Source: Prochlorococcus sp. AG-347-J14
GTDB taxonomy: Bacteria > Cyanobacteriota > Cyanobacteriia > PCC-6307 > Cyanobiaceae
Direction of reading: 5' to 3'
DNA: 64,000 bases
NCBI GenBank assembly: GCA_003281505.1
Contig: QCBU01000006.1
Span: 1 to 64,000, forward strand
Every line of letters begins with the position of its first letter. Positions within the stretch are counted from its first letter, which is position 1. This document shows positions 19,006 through 29,060 of this stretch, piece by piece. The position numbers and the translations under genes were made by a program. The notes under the pieces are model-generated. The model made no database searches, had not been told where the DNA came from, and worked only from the letters and a program-made list of their open reading frames with translations.

Positions 19006-19734
19006 TCAAAGTTTGAAATTATCTCCAAGATAATACTTCTTGACTATTGGATTATTAGCTAATTCACTTGACGAACCGTTAGCTAAAATTTTTCCTTCAC
19101 TTAATACATATGATTTGTTAGTAATTAGAAGGGTTTCCCTCACATTATGGTCTGTAATGAGAATCCCCACCCCATTACTACTCAATTTAATAATTAGTTT
19201 CTTTAGATCATTCACAGCTAGAGGGTCGATTCCAGCAAAAGGTTCGTCTAATAACAAATATTTAGGTCCTTTTCTGCCTACAGTAAGAGCCCTAGCTATC
19301 TCACACCTCCTTCTCTCTCCTCCTGAAAGTTGATAACCATAATTATCTACAAAGTTATTCAAATTAAATTCATTAATTAATTGTTCCCTTCTATTTCTTA
19401 TCGCTGCTCTACTATAAGATGAATTTTGTAAAGCCAAATCTATATTATCCTTAACTGTGAGGTCTCTAAATATACTCGCTTCCTGAGTTAAGTAGCCTAA
19501 CCCAAGTCTTGATCTAATTGGTAGAGGAAGATTGGTTATATTTTTCCCATTCATTAAAATTTCACCTTTATCTGGTTTTATATTCCCAACTGCAAGATTA
19601 AAAGTTGTAGTCTTCCCAGCACCATTTGGTCCCATCAAACCTACAACTTCCCCTGGATTAACAGTAATGGAAACATCATTTACGATTAATCTTCCTTTAA
19701 TTGAAAGGGATACATTATGAATCTTTAGGTTCAT
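19006..19734 (-). CDS. lptB: LPS-export type ABC ATPase LptB
   Basis: A 242-aa ABC ATPase. The Walker A is GPNGAGKTT (residues 35-43), the signature QLSGGERRRCEIARAL, the Walker B YLLLDEPFAGIDP, and the switch ITDHNVRE, a combination typical of LptB. It powers extraction of lipopolysaccharide from the inner membrane with LptFG. Its ATG overlaps the stop of a 30-codon ORF, which in turn overlaps the stop of the DUF309 gene, so translation is chained. A normal-length lptA is not present beside it. Confidence 0.93.
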   Translation of the reverse strand: MNLKIHNVSLSIKGRLIVNDVSITVNPGEVVGLMGPNGAGKTTTFNLAVGNIKPDKGEILMNGKNITNLPLPIRSRLGLGYLTQEASIFRDLTVKDNIDLALQNSSYSRAAIRNRREQLINEFNLNNFVDNYGYQLSGGERRRCEIARALTVGRKGPKYLLLDEPFAGIDPLAVNDLKKLIIKLSSNGVGILITDHNVRETLLITNKSYVLSEGKILANGSSSELANNPIVKKYYLGDNFKL

Positions 19735-19823
19735 TTTCCTTGAGATAGATTAGTTTTCTTATTTCCTTTAAAAAAAAATGAAACATATAATAATAATTTA
19801 ATTGAAGATAAAGATATATTCAT
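19731..19823 (-). CDS. 30-codon ORF linking DUF309 and lptB (possible lptA remnant)
   Basis: The ATG overlaps the DUF309 stop (TGATG) and its TGA overlaps the lptB ATG (ATGA). The peptide starts MNISLSSIKLLLYVSFFFKG and ends TNLSQGK: a signal-peptide-like hydrophobic start and a short polar end. In many bacteria an exported LptA is encoded directly before lptB. This ORF could be the shrunken remains of such a gene or simply a coupling peptide. The overlaps are plain in the sequence; the origin is inference. Confidence 0.5.
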   Translation of the reverse strand: MNISLSSIKLLLYVSFFFKGNKKTNLSQGK

Positions 19824-20191
19824 CAAAGAAGTTTCAAAAAAGGCTTATCGTTCTCACTTAATAGTTCTTTATATTGTAATTTCCTTAATATATCTTCCAA
19901 ACATTGGCAGAAAGATTCAAGATCAATTCCTAAATCAATCTTGGTTCTAGTTTTTATTCTACCTAAACCCTCTCCAAGCAAAATAGTAGCACCATTTAAA
20001 TTACCTTTACTTAAGTGAAACTGAGAAACAGATACTTGTAAAATTCCTTGGATAACTTGTCTTTCGTCACCATCTACGGTATTCCATATTTCTTCAAAAG
20101 CATCATGAGCCTCATACCATTCATGATTGTTAAAAAGATTTAAAGCTGTAAAAAGGGAATCTTGAAAACTTTTTGCACTTTCTTCGTTCAT
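19823..20191 (-). CDS. DUF309-family protein
   Basis: A 122-aa helical protein with the DUF309 core: a start like ALNLFNNHEWYEAHDAFEEIW followed by DGDERQVIQGILQVSVSQFH and GNLNGATILL. The conserved histidines and acidic residues suggest a metal or small-ligand site, but the function is unknown. It lies 12 nt after typA and its stop overlaps the next short ORF. Confidence 0.85.
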   Translation of the reverse strand: MNEESAKSFQDSLFTALNLFNNHEWYEAHDAFEEIWNTVDGDERQVIQGILQVSVSQFHLSKGNLNGATILLGEGLGRIKTRTKIDLGIDLESFCQCLEDILRKLQYKELLSENDKPFLKLL

Positions 20192-20203
20192 TAAACCAAT
20201 TTA

Positions 20204-22000
20204 CTAATTTTTTTTCTTTTTATTTATTTTTCTCATTCTTATTGAATCAGGTGTTACCTCTAGCATTTCATCTGGACCAATATATTCGAGTGCTCTTTCG
20301 AGGGTAATATCCACAGGTGACTGTAAAGTATCAAGTTCTTCTGCTCCTGCAGATCTCATATTAGTCAACTGCTTAGTTTTACATATATTCAACTCAAGAT
20401 CTTGAGGTCGATTATTCTCTCCAATTATCATTCCTTTATAAACTTTAACTCCAGGTTTAATGAAATAGACTCCCCTATCTTCAGCATTCTTTAAAGCATA
20501 AAATGTGGCTACACCTTCCTCAAAAGCTATAAGAACGCCATTCCTTCTGGTTTCAAAGTCTCCTGTTTTAGGTTTATATTCATAAAACGAATGACTCATG
20601 ATACCTTCACCCCTGGTTATTCTTACAAATTCCCCACGAAATCCAATTAATCCTCTTGATGGAACAAGAAATTCTAATTGAGTTCTGCCATCTGAACTTG
20701 TTTGCATGTTTTTCATCTCTGCTTTTCTAGATCCAAGTTTTTCGATGCAAGAACCAACCGATACTTCAGGTACATCTAAAACCAAAGTCTCTATAGGCTC
20801 ACATTCAACATTATCAATTTCTCTGAAAATTACTTGAGGTTGTGAGATTTGAAACTCAAAACCCTCTCTTCTCATTGTTTCAATCAAAATCCCTAGATGT
20901 AATTCTCCTCTCCCTGAAACTGAGAATCTGTCAGGAGAATCAGTTTCTTCTACTCTCAGGGCAACATTTGTTAAAAGTTCCCTCTCTAATCTATTTTTTA
21001 ATTGTCTACTAGTAACAAATTTCCCTTCTTTTCCCGCGAATGGTGAATCATTGACAACAAAAGTCATATTCAAGGTAGGTTCATCAACTTTGATTAATGG
21101 AAGAGGATGAGGAGAATCGGGACATGCTATGGTCTCACCAATATTGACGTCATCGAAACCAGAAACAGCAACAATATCACCTGCAAATGCTTCATTTATA
21201 TCAATTCTTTGTAATCCTTCAAATCCTAAAAGCTTACTAACTTTGCCTTTAATAGTCTTTCCGTTTTCTTTAATTAAACTAGCCTGTTGGCCATTTTTTA
21301 TCGTTCCATTGTGGATCTTCCCAATTACTATTCTTCCCAAGAAATCAGAATAGTCCAAAGTAGTTATTTGTAGCTGAAGAGGCTTATTAGAGTCACCTAC
21401 TGGAGGAGGCACGTGTCTGATGATAGCTTCAAAAAGAGGCATCATATTATCACTATTAGATTCCATCTCTTCTTTTGCAAAACCAGATAAGCCACTCCCA
21501 AAAAGATAAGGGAAATCACATTGATCGTCATCAGCTCCTAATTCCAAAAACAAATCAATGACCTTATCAATTGCTATTTCTGGTACTACTCGTGGCCTAT
21601 CAATTTTATTTACAAAGACTATAGGCCTAAGTCCTTTTTCTAATGCTTTTTTTAAAACAAATCTTGTCTGAGGCATAGGTCCCTCATTTGCATCAACAAT
21701 AAGCAGACAACCATCAACCATTCCCAAAACCCTTTCAACTTCCCCTCCAAAATCAGCATGTCCAGGTGTATCTATAATATTAATTCTGGTATTTTTATAA
21801 TTAACTGCAGTATTTTTTGAGAGAATTGTTATCCCCCTTTCTCTTTCAAGATCATTTGAGTCCATTACACATGTAGGGATAACTTCATTGTCTCTAAATA
21901 TTCCTGATTGAGATAACAATGCATCTACAAGAGTTGTCTTCCCATGATCTACGTGAGCAATAATTGCAACATTTCTAATTTCTTTTATCGAAGATGACAT
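20204..22000 (-). CDS. typA: Ribosome-associated translational GTPase TypA/BipA
   Basis: A 598-aa protein with an EF-G-like layout. G1 is [10 protein letters not shown] near residue 15, G3 [12 protein letters not shown], and G4 VNKIDRP; then beta-barrel and EF-G-like domains and the BipA-specific C-terminal domain ([11 protein letters not shown] is a hallmark). It binds ribosomes under stress and helps 50S assembly at low temperature. The length is that of the family and no defect is visible. Confidence 0.97.
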   Translation of the reverse strand: MSSSIKEIRNVAIIAHVDHGKTTLVDALLSQSGIFRDNEVIPTCVMDSNDLERERGITILSKNTAVNYKNTRINIIDTPGHADFGGEVERVLGMVDGCLLIVDANEGPMPQTRFVLKKALEKGLRPIVFVNKIDRPRVVPEIAIDKVIDLFLELGADDDQCDFPYLFGSGLSGFAKEEMESNSDNMMPLFEAIIRHVPPPVGDSNKPLQLQITTLDYSDFLGRIVIGKIHNGTIKNGQQASLIKENGKTIKGKVSKLLGFEGLQRIDINEAFAGDIVAVSGFDDVNIGETIACPDSPHPLPLIKVDEPTLNMTFVVNDSPFAGKEGKFVTSRQLKNRLERELLTNVALRVEETDSPDRFSVSGRGELHLGILIETMRREGFEFQISQPQVIFREIDNVECEPIETLVLDVPEVSVGSCIEKLGSRKAEMKNMQTSSDGRTQLEFLVPSRGLIGFRGEFVRITRGEGIMSHSFYEYKPKTGDFETRRNGVLIAFEEGVATFYALKNAEDRGVYFIKPGVKVYKGMIIGENNRPQDLELNICKTKQLTNMRSAGAEELDTLQSPVDITLERALEYIGPDEMLEVTPDSIRMRKINKKKKN

Positions 22001-22131
22001 TTATAAAATTTATATAAAAATAGTAGATTGACTTTATTAAGGCTAACTCAAAGTATGCTTATTATGAGAATTTTCTCTTTAAGACTTTGAAAAATATAAT
22101 CTATTTGGATATTTAAATTAATCAATTAGAT

Positions 22132-22845
22132 TTATAATTTTCTATTTGAGCTTTCAAAAACTTTTAATGCTTCAATTGACCCCTCATATCTCCAATGCCA
22201 GGGTTCGTAATCTATATATTTATTGTCTTTGTTGAACGATAACTTAAAGTGAAACTTGGCTGCATTTTTTATTAGCCATCTAAAGGCGTCAGTGTTTTCG
22301 AAGTCGGTTGCAAAGTCTGTCTCTCTTTGAGTAGCGTCACCAATATCGATTGCAAAACCTGTACTATGTTCAGAATATCCAGGAGGGGCTGAAACTCTAG
22401 CTCTTTCTGCCGCTTCTTGATTTCTAATAGATTTTAAAGAATAAAAGATATCGTTTTGCAAATTTATTGATCTATAACCACTCAAGAAGACCAAATATAT
22501 CCCATCCTTTTTGGCTTCTTCTCTCATCTTTAGTAGAGAATCGCGCATATCCATATGAACTTCAATATTAGGCTCAATTAAAACTAGTTTCTCTTTAGGA
22601 GTTTCGTTATAGGGAAGATGGCCTAAAATTCTGGCATCATGATTTCTTTCGACCTGAATTTTGAGGTTATTAAGAGGTATTAATTCTACATTTCTAATAA
22701 ATCGCAATGCAGAGACAGAAAAAATAAGAAAAAGAAACGGAGAAAATATTAATAATTTTTTTAATAATGTTGAATTTAAGTTATTTAGGTAAGTTCTTTT
22801 GGCAACTGGTATCTCAAATTGATCGATATCTTTGTTTAGTTCCAA
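22132..22845 (-). CDS. VanY-type D-alanyl-D-alanine carboxypeptidase (membrane-anchored)
   Basis: A 237-aa protein with one N-terminal membrane helix (about residues 29-48) and an exported M15 peptidase domain. LSGYRSINLQNDIFYS, SEHSTGFAIDIGD (zinc-binding His and Asp) and YEPWHWRYEG (catalytic Glu/His region) are the family signatures. It should trim D-Ala from peptidoglycan stem peptides in the periplasm. The start is a TTG. A separate VanX-type dipeptidase is encoded at 28.3-29.0 kb. Confidence 0.9.
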   Translation of the reverse strand: MELNKDIDQFEIPVAKRTYLNNLNSTLLKKLLIFSPFLFLIFSVSALRFIRNVELIPLNNLKIQVERNHDARILGHLPYNETPKEKLVLIEPNIEVHMDMRDSLLKMREEAKKDGIYLVFLSGYRSINLQNDIFYSLKSIRNQEAAERARVSAPPGYSEHSTGFAIDIGDATQRETDFATDFENTDAFRWLIKNAAKFHFKLSFNKDNKYIDYEPWHWRYEGSIEALKVFESSNRKL

Positions 22846-22957
22846 TATTTATAAGTGAATTTGGAAAAGATATTTCGATATTAACTATTATTTTAAGAAA
22901 TGCACTTTTATAAGCAAAAAAGATGTAGTTTTTATATACAGTATTATTTTTTTTCAT

Positions 22958-24298
22958 ATGTTGAGGGTAGCTGTTATTGGTGGAGGTCCAAGTGGTTCAT
23001 GTGCGGCAGAAATACTCGCTAAAGCTGGAATAAAAACTTGGCTCTTCGAGAGAAAATTAGATAATGCAAAACCATGTGGAGGAGCAATTCCACTTTGCAT
23101 GGTCGAAGAATTTGATCTGCCTGAGACAATTATTGATAGAAAAGTAAGGCATATGAGAATGATATCTCCATCAAATAGAGAGGTAGATATAAGTTTAGAT
23201 AGAGTTTATGGGAAAAGTGATAATGAGTTTATTGGGATGTGTAGAAGAGAAGTTATGGACGCCTTTATGCGCAACAGAGCTTCAGATCTTGGTGCTACAT
23301 TAATAAATGGATTAGTTACTTCTATTGACACTGGCGATAATAATCAAGGGCCATATAAGCTTTCCTACTCAGATTTTACCCATGGAGATAAAAAAGGGGA
23401 ACTCAAAGAGCTTACTGTTGACCTTTTGATCGGAGCTGATGGAGCCAACAGCAGAGTCGCAAAAGCAATGGATGCAGGAGATTACAAAGTTGCTATAGCA
23501 TTTCAGGAAAGAATTAAATTGCCTAAAGAAGAAATGAGTTACTACGAAGATCTTGCTGAAATGTATGTGGGAACTGATGTTTCTCCTGATTTTTATGGGT
23601 GGGTATTTCCTAAATATGATCATGTTGCTGTGGGCACTGGAACCATGCAAAAGAATCAGTCATTAATTAAAGGTCTTCAAGAAGGTGTTAGAAATAGGGC
23701 AAAGAAAAGACTTGTTAATGGTGAAGTAATAAAGGTAGAAGCTCACCCTATTCCTGAGCATCCAAGGCCAAGAAGAGTGGTTGGGAGAATGGCATTGGTT
23801 GGTGATGCAGCCGGTTATGTTACAAAAAGTTCTGGAGAAGGTATTTATTTTGCTGCAAAAAGTGGAAGAATGTGTGCTGAAGAAATTGTTGAAGCATCAA
23901 AAAACGGTCAAGTAATTCCATCAGAAAAAGATTTAAAAAACTATTTAAAAAAATGGGATAAAAAATATGGCACAACTTATAAGGTGCTAGAAATCCTTCA
24001 AAATATTTTCTACAGAAATGATTCTGCTAGAGAAGCCTTTGTTGAGATGTGTGATGACATGGATGTACAAAGACTTACTTTTGATAGTTACTTATACAAA
24101 AGAGTTGTCTCCATGAAACCGTTACAGCAACTTAAAATTACAATGCTTACACTTGGTTCGATTTTAAGAGGGAAAGCTCTAGCACCTCTAAAATATAAAC
24201 CCGTTGATAGTGCTGTTAGGGAAAATAAAGAAGTAGAAAAAATGCTAGAAAATTACTCAATTAAGGGAGGCATCAAAGTTAAGAGTTCAAAAGTGTAA
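22958..24298 (+). CDS. chlP: Geranylgeranyl diphosphate/chlorophyll reductase ChlP
   Basis: A 446-aa flavoprotein. The N-terminal FAD motif is VIGGGPSGSCAAEILAKAG, followed by FERKLDNAKPCGGAIPLCM and, near residue 280, LVGDAAGYVTKSSGEGIYFA. It reduces the geranylgeranyl chain to phytyl for chlorophylls and tocopherols. Its last 20 nt overlap the end of glyS on the opposite strand, so the two transcripts meet tail to tail. Confidence 0.97.
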   Translation: MLRVAVIGGGPSGSCAAEILAKAGIKTWLFERKLDNAKPCGGAIPLCMVEEFDLPETIIDRKVRHMRMISPSNREVDISLDRVYGKSDNEFIGMCRREVMDAFMRNRASDLGATLINGLVTSIDTGDNNQGPYKLSYSDFTHGDKKGELKELTVDLLIGADGANSRVAKAMDAGDYKVAIAFQERIKLPKEEMSYYEDLAEMYVGTDVSPDFYGWVFPKYDHVAVGTGTMQKNQSLIKGLQEGVRNRAKKRLVNGEVIKVEAHPIPEHPRPRRVVGRMALVGDAAGYVTKSSGEGIYFAAKSGRMCAEEIVEASKNGQVIPSEKDLKNYLKKWDKKYGTTYKVLEILQNIFYRNDSAREAFVEMCDDMDVQRLTFDSYLYKRVVSMKPLQQLKITMLTLGSILRGKALAPLKYKPVDSAVRENKEVEKMLENYSIKGGIKVKSSKV

Positions 24299-26441
24299 AG
24301 TCGGCTATTTTTAGAGAATAATTTCTAATTAAGCTCAACAAATTGAGTCTATTATTTCTTATTTTTAAATCCTCTGACATAATTAGGACCCCCTTTTCAT
24401 TATCAAATAAATCCTCGATAGTCTTTACATTAATTTCAAACAAATTTAGGAGTTCCAGATAATTGCAATAACCTTCCGAAAAAAGTTTTTCTAATTCTCC
24501 AATAAATTCAAAAACTTTCAATTCACATTCTTTTTCAAAAAGTTTTGTGTTTACATAATCCGTTTTTGAGAGAACTTCTTTTGAAAGATCACTATTATTT
24601 GCTAATTTACTTACCCTCGTAATTACTTTCTGGATTTCAACAAAATTATCCTTTTCTTTAAAATTCACAATAGATTTAATCCTATTTTTAAGATCAACAA
24701 TATTCAATAATCTTTTTTGAGATAATTTATCAGAAGAGCAAACGGCCTTTATTAATTCTTTACTCAATGATATTTCTTCTAGATGACTAACAATTCTTTG
24801 AACTAGAAATTCATTTAAATCATTAAATACTATTTCTCTTGAGAAATTTAAATTCGGAAATGAGATTTTCCAAAAATCAATAAGTTCGTTGAATAATTTA
24901 TCTAAAGGTAAATCAAGTTCATAATCCCAAATTATTTTAATCACTCCATTCAAATTTCTTCTTAAAGCATAAGGATCAGATGACCCACTGGGACGTTTAC
25001 CAGAAATAAATATACTTATTAAAGTTTCGACCTTATCTGCTATGGAAACTATTGCACCATATTTAGTGGAGGGCAAAGCATCTTTATAAAATGAAGGTAA
25101 ATAATGTTCAGCGACAGCCAAGCAAACATCCTCACTAAATCCCTCATATTTGAGATATTTACCACCCATTATTCCTTGCAGCTCAGGGAATTCGAAAACA
25201 ATTTCGCTACATAAGTCGTTTTTACAGTACTTAGCAGCTTCTATTATTTTTTTTTCTTCTAAAGACTTATCATTTAAAAATTTAAGAATTTTTTTAGAAA
25301 CTTCCTCTATCCTTTCTACTCTCTGAAATATGTTTCCAAGTCCCTTCAAATATGAAACAGATTTAAGCTTTTCATTTCTTTCGATTGAAGCAACTTTTTT
25401 GTCACTTTCTACGAAAAACTTTGCATCTGAAAACCTTGCCCTTAATACTTTCACATTACCTTTGGCAATATTATTATTTGATTCTTCAAGACCATTTGAA
25501 ATAACGCAGAAAGTTGTACTAATATTTTTTTCAGAGCTTAAATCTAGTTTAGAAAAACTTTTGTTTTTCAATAAAAGAGGAACATATCTCTGATGACTTT
25601 TCATGACTGTTGAGAGAACTTCAACCGGAAGATCAAGAAATTCATCACTAAATTTGCCAATAATTAGGTCTGGCCATTCAACTAAATCAGTTAGTTCATT
25701 TAGTAATCCTTCTGAAAGGTCAGGTTTCAGATTTAAAGATTTAGATGCCTGATTTATTAAACTTTCAATTTTTTCTTTTCTTTCTCTTCGAATAGCTATT
25801 ACTCTATTTCTTTTCATTAATTCAAAAAAATCATCAGGATTCTGAATTTCTAAAACTTCATTGATTAGCCTATGACTTTTTGTTTTATTACTTATTTTGA
25901 TTTTTGGATCACATTCATCAAATTCAAAATCAAGAATTTCATTATTATAAATAGAGGCAATCCACCTAATAGGTCTTGAAAATTTTATGTTCCCAGCCCC
26001 CCATTTCATAAATCGAGGGCCTTGAAGACTCTTTACTAATTTTGGAATAATCGAAGACAAAGAAATTTTTGTTGATAGTCCTTTCTCAATTTTCTTTCCA
26101 AATACAAAATCACCCTTTTCTGTTTTTTTTATTTCTAGCTCACCTACATCTATATCTAAGCTATTAGCAAATCCTAGTGCAGCATTAGTAGGAGATCCAT
26201 TTAAATACGCTGAATTTGCTTTAGGCCCTTTTCTATCAATTATCTTATCTTCTGCATAATCAACTAAACCTTCGATAAGTAGAATTATCCTCCTTGGTGT
26301 GGAGGTAACAACTATATGTTCGAATTTGATTAACTTTTTATCCAATTCAAATTCTATTAGAGATTTAAATTGCTCTAGAACAGAATGAGAAAATTTTGCG
26401 GGCAACTCTTCTGTTCCTATCTCAAGTAAATATTTAGACAA
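24279..26441 (-). CDS. glyS: Glycyl-tRNA synthetase beta subunit
   Basis: A 720-aa protein. It begins YLLEIGTEELPAKF and carries the tRNA-binding core (LKGLGNIFQRVERI, SIADKVETLISIFISGKRPSGSSDPYALRR), which is characteristic of the beta chain of the tetrameric bacterial GlyRS. The start is a TTG just upstream of that motif. The alpha subunit GlyQ is not in the window, so the two chains are encoded apart. It is convergent with chlP with a 20-nt overlap. Confidence 0.96.
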   Translation of the reverse strand: MSKYLLEIGTEELPAKFSHSVLEQFKSLIEFELDKKLIKFEHIVVTSTPRRIILLIEGLVDYAEDKIIDRKGPKANSAYLNGSPTNAALGFANSLDIDVGELEIKKTEKGDFVFGKKIEKGLSTKISLSSIIPKLVKSLQGPRFMKWGAGNIKFSRPIRWIASIYNNEILDFEFDECDPKIKISNKTKSHRLINEVLEIQNPDDFFELMKRNRVIAIRRERKEKIESLINQASKSLNLKPDLSEGLLNELTDLVEWPDLIIGKFSDEFLDLPVEVLSTVMKSHQRYVPLLLKNKSFSKLDLSSEKNISTTFCVISNGLEESNNNIAKGNVKVLRARFSDAKFFVESDKKVASIERNEKLKSVSYLKGLGNIFQRVERIEEVSKKILKFLNDKSLEEKKIIEAAKYCKNDLCSEIVFEFPELQGIMGGKYLKYEGFSEDVCLAVAEHYLPSFYKDALPSTKYGAIVSIADKVETLISIFISGKRPSGSSDPYALRRNLNGVIKIIWDYELDLPLDKLFNELIDFWKISFPNLNFSREIVFNDLNEFLVQRIVSHLEEISLSKELIKAVCSSDKLSQKRLLNIVDLKNRIKSIVNFKEKDNFVEIQKVITRVSKLANNSDLSKEVLSKTDYVNTKLFEKECELKVFEFIGELEKLFSEGYCNYLELLNLFEINVKTIEDLFDNEKGVLIMSEDLKIRNNRLNLLSLIRNYSLKIADFTLLNS

Positions 26442-26528
26442 GAAAAAAATATGACTTCACTTACTATAATTTACTACCAGTTAAATAAGCTTTTCGCTAA
26501 TGTATAAAAAGAGATATTTTTTGGTCCT

Positions 26529-28316
26529 TTGATCAAGGTTGAGAAAGTAAAAAAGAAAAAAGATCCTACCAAGGAAGAAACTGTTTGTTTGGCAAATGGA
26601 CTAGAGGTTTCTAAATTTGAAAATTTTAAAAAAAGTAGCCAATTTCTTAAAGAACCACTTGCTTCGGAATTAGTCAATGAGAGTGATCATTTTACCAATG
26701 ATGCAGTTCAGTTATTAAAATTCCATGGTAGTTATCAACAAGATAACAGGGAAAATAGGAGGCCGGGCAAAAGTAAAGATTGGCAAATGATGCTTAGGTT
26801 AAGAAACCCGGGCGGTGAAGTCCCTGGGAAATTATTTTTAGCATTAGATGAATTATCTGACAAACTAGGTAATGGAACACTTAGGGCCACTACAAGACAA
26901 GCCTTTCAAATGCATGGAATTAGAAAGGAGAACCTAAAGGAAGTAATTCAAACAATAGTAAATTCAATGGGCTCTACATTAGCTGCATGTGGAGACATAA
27001 ATAGAAACGTTATGGCCCCTGCGGCTCCATTTGCTTCGCCAGACTATAAAATTGCAAGATCATTGGCAAAAAAAGTTGCGGATCTTCTCACCCCAATGGC
27101 TGGCCAAGGCACTTTCTTAGAGCTTTGGGCTGATGGAGATTTAGAGTACACCATAAAGCCTGACAAAGATATTGAAGCAATTAGGAAGCTCCAATTCAAA
27201 GATAATGTTTTTAGTGGGATAAAAGATGAGCCTCTTTATGGTTCAACTTATTTACCAAGAAAATTCAAATGTGCTGTGACAGTTCCTGGGGACAATTCTG
27301 TTGATCTTCTTACCAATGATATAGGAATAGTGGCCTTTACTTCTAAAGATGGAAACTTAGAAGGGTGCAACTTTTATGTTGGAGGTGGTATGGGTCGCAC
27401 ACATAATAATGAAGAGACCTTTGCCAGAATTGCAGATCCACTTGGATATGTTGAAGAACCTGATGTTTATGAATTAATACAAAGCATTGTGGCTATTCAA
27501 AGAGATTATGGCGATAGAAAATCAAGAAAAAATTCGAGAATGAAATATCTTCTTCATAGAAAAGGTATTAAATGGTTTAAAAAGATACTTTTGGATAAGT
27601 ATTTCAAAAAAGAAATAAAAAAAATCAGAAAAGAACCGGATAAGGTACTTATTGATTACCTAGGTTGGCACAAACAAAATAAAACCTCCTATTTCGTAGG
27701 TTTACCATTATTATCAGGGAGATTATCTGGAGAGAAGAAGAATACCATCACAAGTATTGTTAAAAAATATAATTTAGATTTAAGACTTACACCTAATCAG
27801 GATATTTTACTTTGTAATATCGCCAATAAAAACAAAGGTGAAATTCAAAAAGCTCTATCAAAAATTGGATATGACAAATTAAATGACATCAATGAAATAC
27901 AAAGGCATGCCCTAGCATGTCCAGCTCTACCACTTTGTGGTCTCGCGATGACTGAAGCTGAAAGGATATTACCTGATGTATTAAAAAGGATTGAAAATTT
28001 ACTATTAGATCTAAAAATACAAAAGACAATATTATTTAGAATGACAGGATGTCCGAATGGTTGTACCAGGCCTTACATGGCGGAATTAGCACTTGTTGGG
28101 AGTGGCCAAAACAAATACCAATTATGGTTGGGAGGAAGTAAAAATCTACAAAGGCTGGCTAAACCATTCCTACAAAGAATGGAACTTAACGATTTAGAAA
28201 AAACTCTTCAACCATTATTTGATAATTGGAAGGGTAATTTGGATTTAGATTTTGGAGATTTTATAAATACTCAAGATGAAAATTATATATTGAATCTACT
28301 AAATAAAAATCAGTAG
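26529..28316 (+). CDS. sir: Ferredoxin-sulfite reductase
   Basis: A 595-aa protein of the siroheme/4Fe-4S nitrite and sulfite reductase family. Cofactor cysteines are seen in HALACPALPLCGLAM and in FRMTGCPNGCTRPYMAE (the C-x5-C plus C-x3-C layout). GTLRATTRQAFQMHGI and GDINRNVMAP are substrate-domain blocks closer to sulfite than to nitrite reductases. It reduces sulfite to sulfide with reduced ferredoxin for cysteine synthesis. The only plausible start is a TTG; an upstream ATG is out of frame. Confidence 0.93.
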   Translation: MIKVEKVKKKKDPTKEETVCLANGLEVSKFENFKKSSQFLKEPLASELVNESDHFTNDAVQLLKFHGSYQQDNRENRRPGKSKDWQMMLRLRNPGGEVPGKLFLALDELSDKLGNGTLRATTRQAFQMHGIRKENLKEVIQTIVNSMGSTLAACGDINRNVMAPAAPFASPDYKIARSLAKKVADLLTPMAGQGTFLELWADGDLEYTIKPDKDIEAIRKLQFKDNVFSGIKDEPLYGSTYLPRKFKCAVTVPGDNSVDLLTNDIGIVAFTSKDGNLEGCNFYVGGGMGRTHNNEETFARIADPLGYVEEPDVYELIQSIVAIQRDYGDRKSRKNSRMKYLLHRKGIKWFKKILLDKYFKKEIKKIRKEPDKVLIDYLGWHKQNKTSYFVGLPLLSGRLSGEKKNTITSIVKKYNLDLRLTPNQDILLCNIANKNKGEIQKALSKIGYDKLNDINEIQRHALACPALPLCGLAMTEAERILPDVLKRIENLLLDLKIQKTILFRMTGCPNGCTRPYMAELALVGSGQNKYQLWLGGSKNLQRLAKPFLQRMELNDLEKTLQPLFDNWKGNLDLDFGDFINTQDENYILNLLNKNQ

Positions 28317-28319
28317 AAT

Positions 28320-29003
28320 TTAAATTTTTCCATAAATAGCATTTGCTTTTTTATTTTTCCAAGCCCATAATTGATCACCATAACTAAAATGCCACCATTC
28401 ATTAGGATGTTGAGCGAATCCAAATTTAGTCATAATTTCCCTTAATAAATTTCTTCTTCTATTCCAAATAATTGCCTCTTCATTCTTTATATTTGCATAA
28501 AAATAAGGATTTGAGGTCTCATCCATTTGATCAACCATGCTTCCCATTTCAATAAGATTTCCGTCTTTATCTGATAAACAAACATCCAATGCTCCCCCAG
28601 TGGAATGAGGGGGAGGACACATATTGTCATAAGAAGGATATGCCCAAAATTTTTCAACTTTTTTTAAAATGGATGGATAAGATTTTAATTTTTCAAAAGA
28701 AATATCAATATCGATTTTTTCACACTCTAATAAAAATGCTCTTTTAAACATAAATTCCTGGACTTCTAAAGGTCGCCAACTGTCATAAATTAAAAGGTCA
28801 AAACTACTCATTGATATCAAATAATCATTTACTTTTACTAATCTATTTACGACCTCCTCTCTTAATTTCCAAATAGAATTTTTATCTTTGTAAGGTGCTC
28901 CCAAATGAAAGTAAGGGTGGGGATCTAAAAACTTTAAGTAGCTAGGTATGGCTATTAATTTATCTCCATTATCTTTAATTGGTATTTTATTCCAAATTTT
29001 CAA
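28320..29003 (-). CDS. VanX-type D-Ala-D-Ala dipeptidase (peptidase M15D)
   Basis: A 227-aa protein with the VanX layout: LLIYDSWRPLEVQEFMF, PHSTGGALDVCLSD (zinc-ligand His and Asp) and HPNEWWHFSYGDQ, in which the EWWH block supplies the catalytic Glu and a zinc His. No signal peptide is evident, so it probably acts on D-Ala-D-Ala in the cytoplasm, in turnover or recycling rather than vancomycin resistance; no vanHA genes are near. Its end lies 3 nt from the sir stop (convergent). Confidence 0.9.
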   Translation of the reverse strand: MKIWNKIPIKDNGDKLIAIPSYLKFLDPHPYFHLGAPYKDKNSIWKLREEVVNRLVKVNDYLISMSSFDLLIYDSWRPLEVQEFMFKRAFLLECEKIDIDISFEKLKSYPSILKKVEKFWAYPSYDNMCPPPHSTGGALDVCLSDKDGNLIEMGSMVDQMDETSNPYFYANIKNEEAIIWNRRRNLLREIMTKFGFAQHPNEWWHFSYGDQLWAWKNKKANAIYGKI

Positions 29004-29060
29004 TTGAAATTTACAATTGATTTATAGTGACATATATATCATAAATTACAATAATAATTT

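Noticed and set aside
22132..29003. A vancomycin-resistance type system from VanY- and VanX-like genes
   Set aside because: They are 6 kb apart on separate transcripts with no vanH, vanA or regulator; ordinary peptidoglycan turnover is a better reading.
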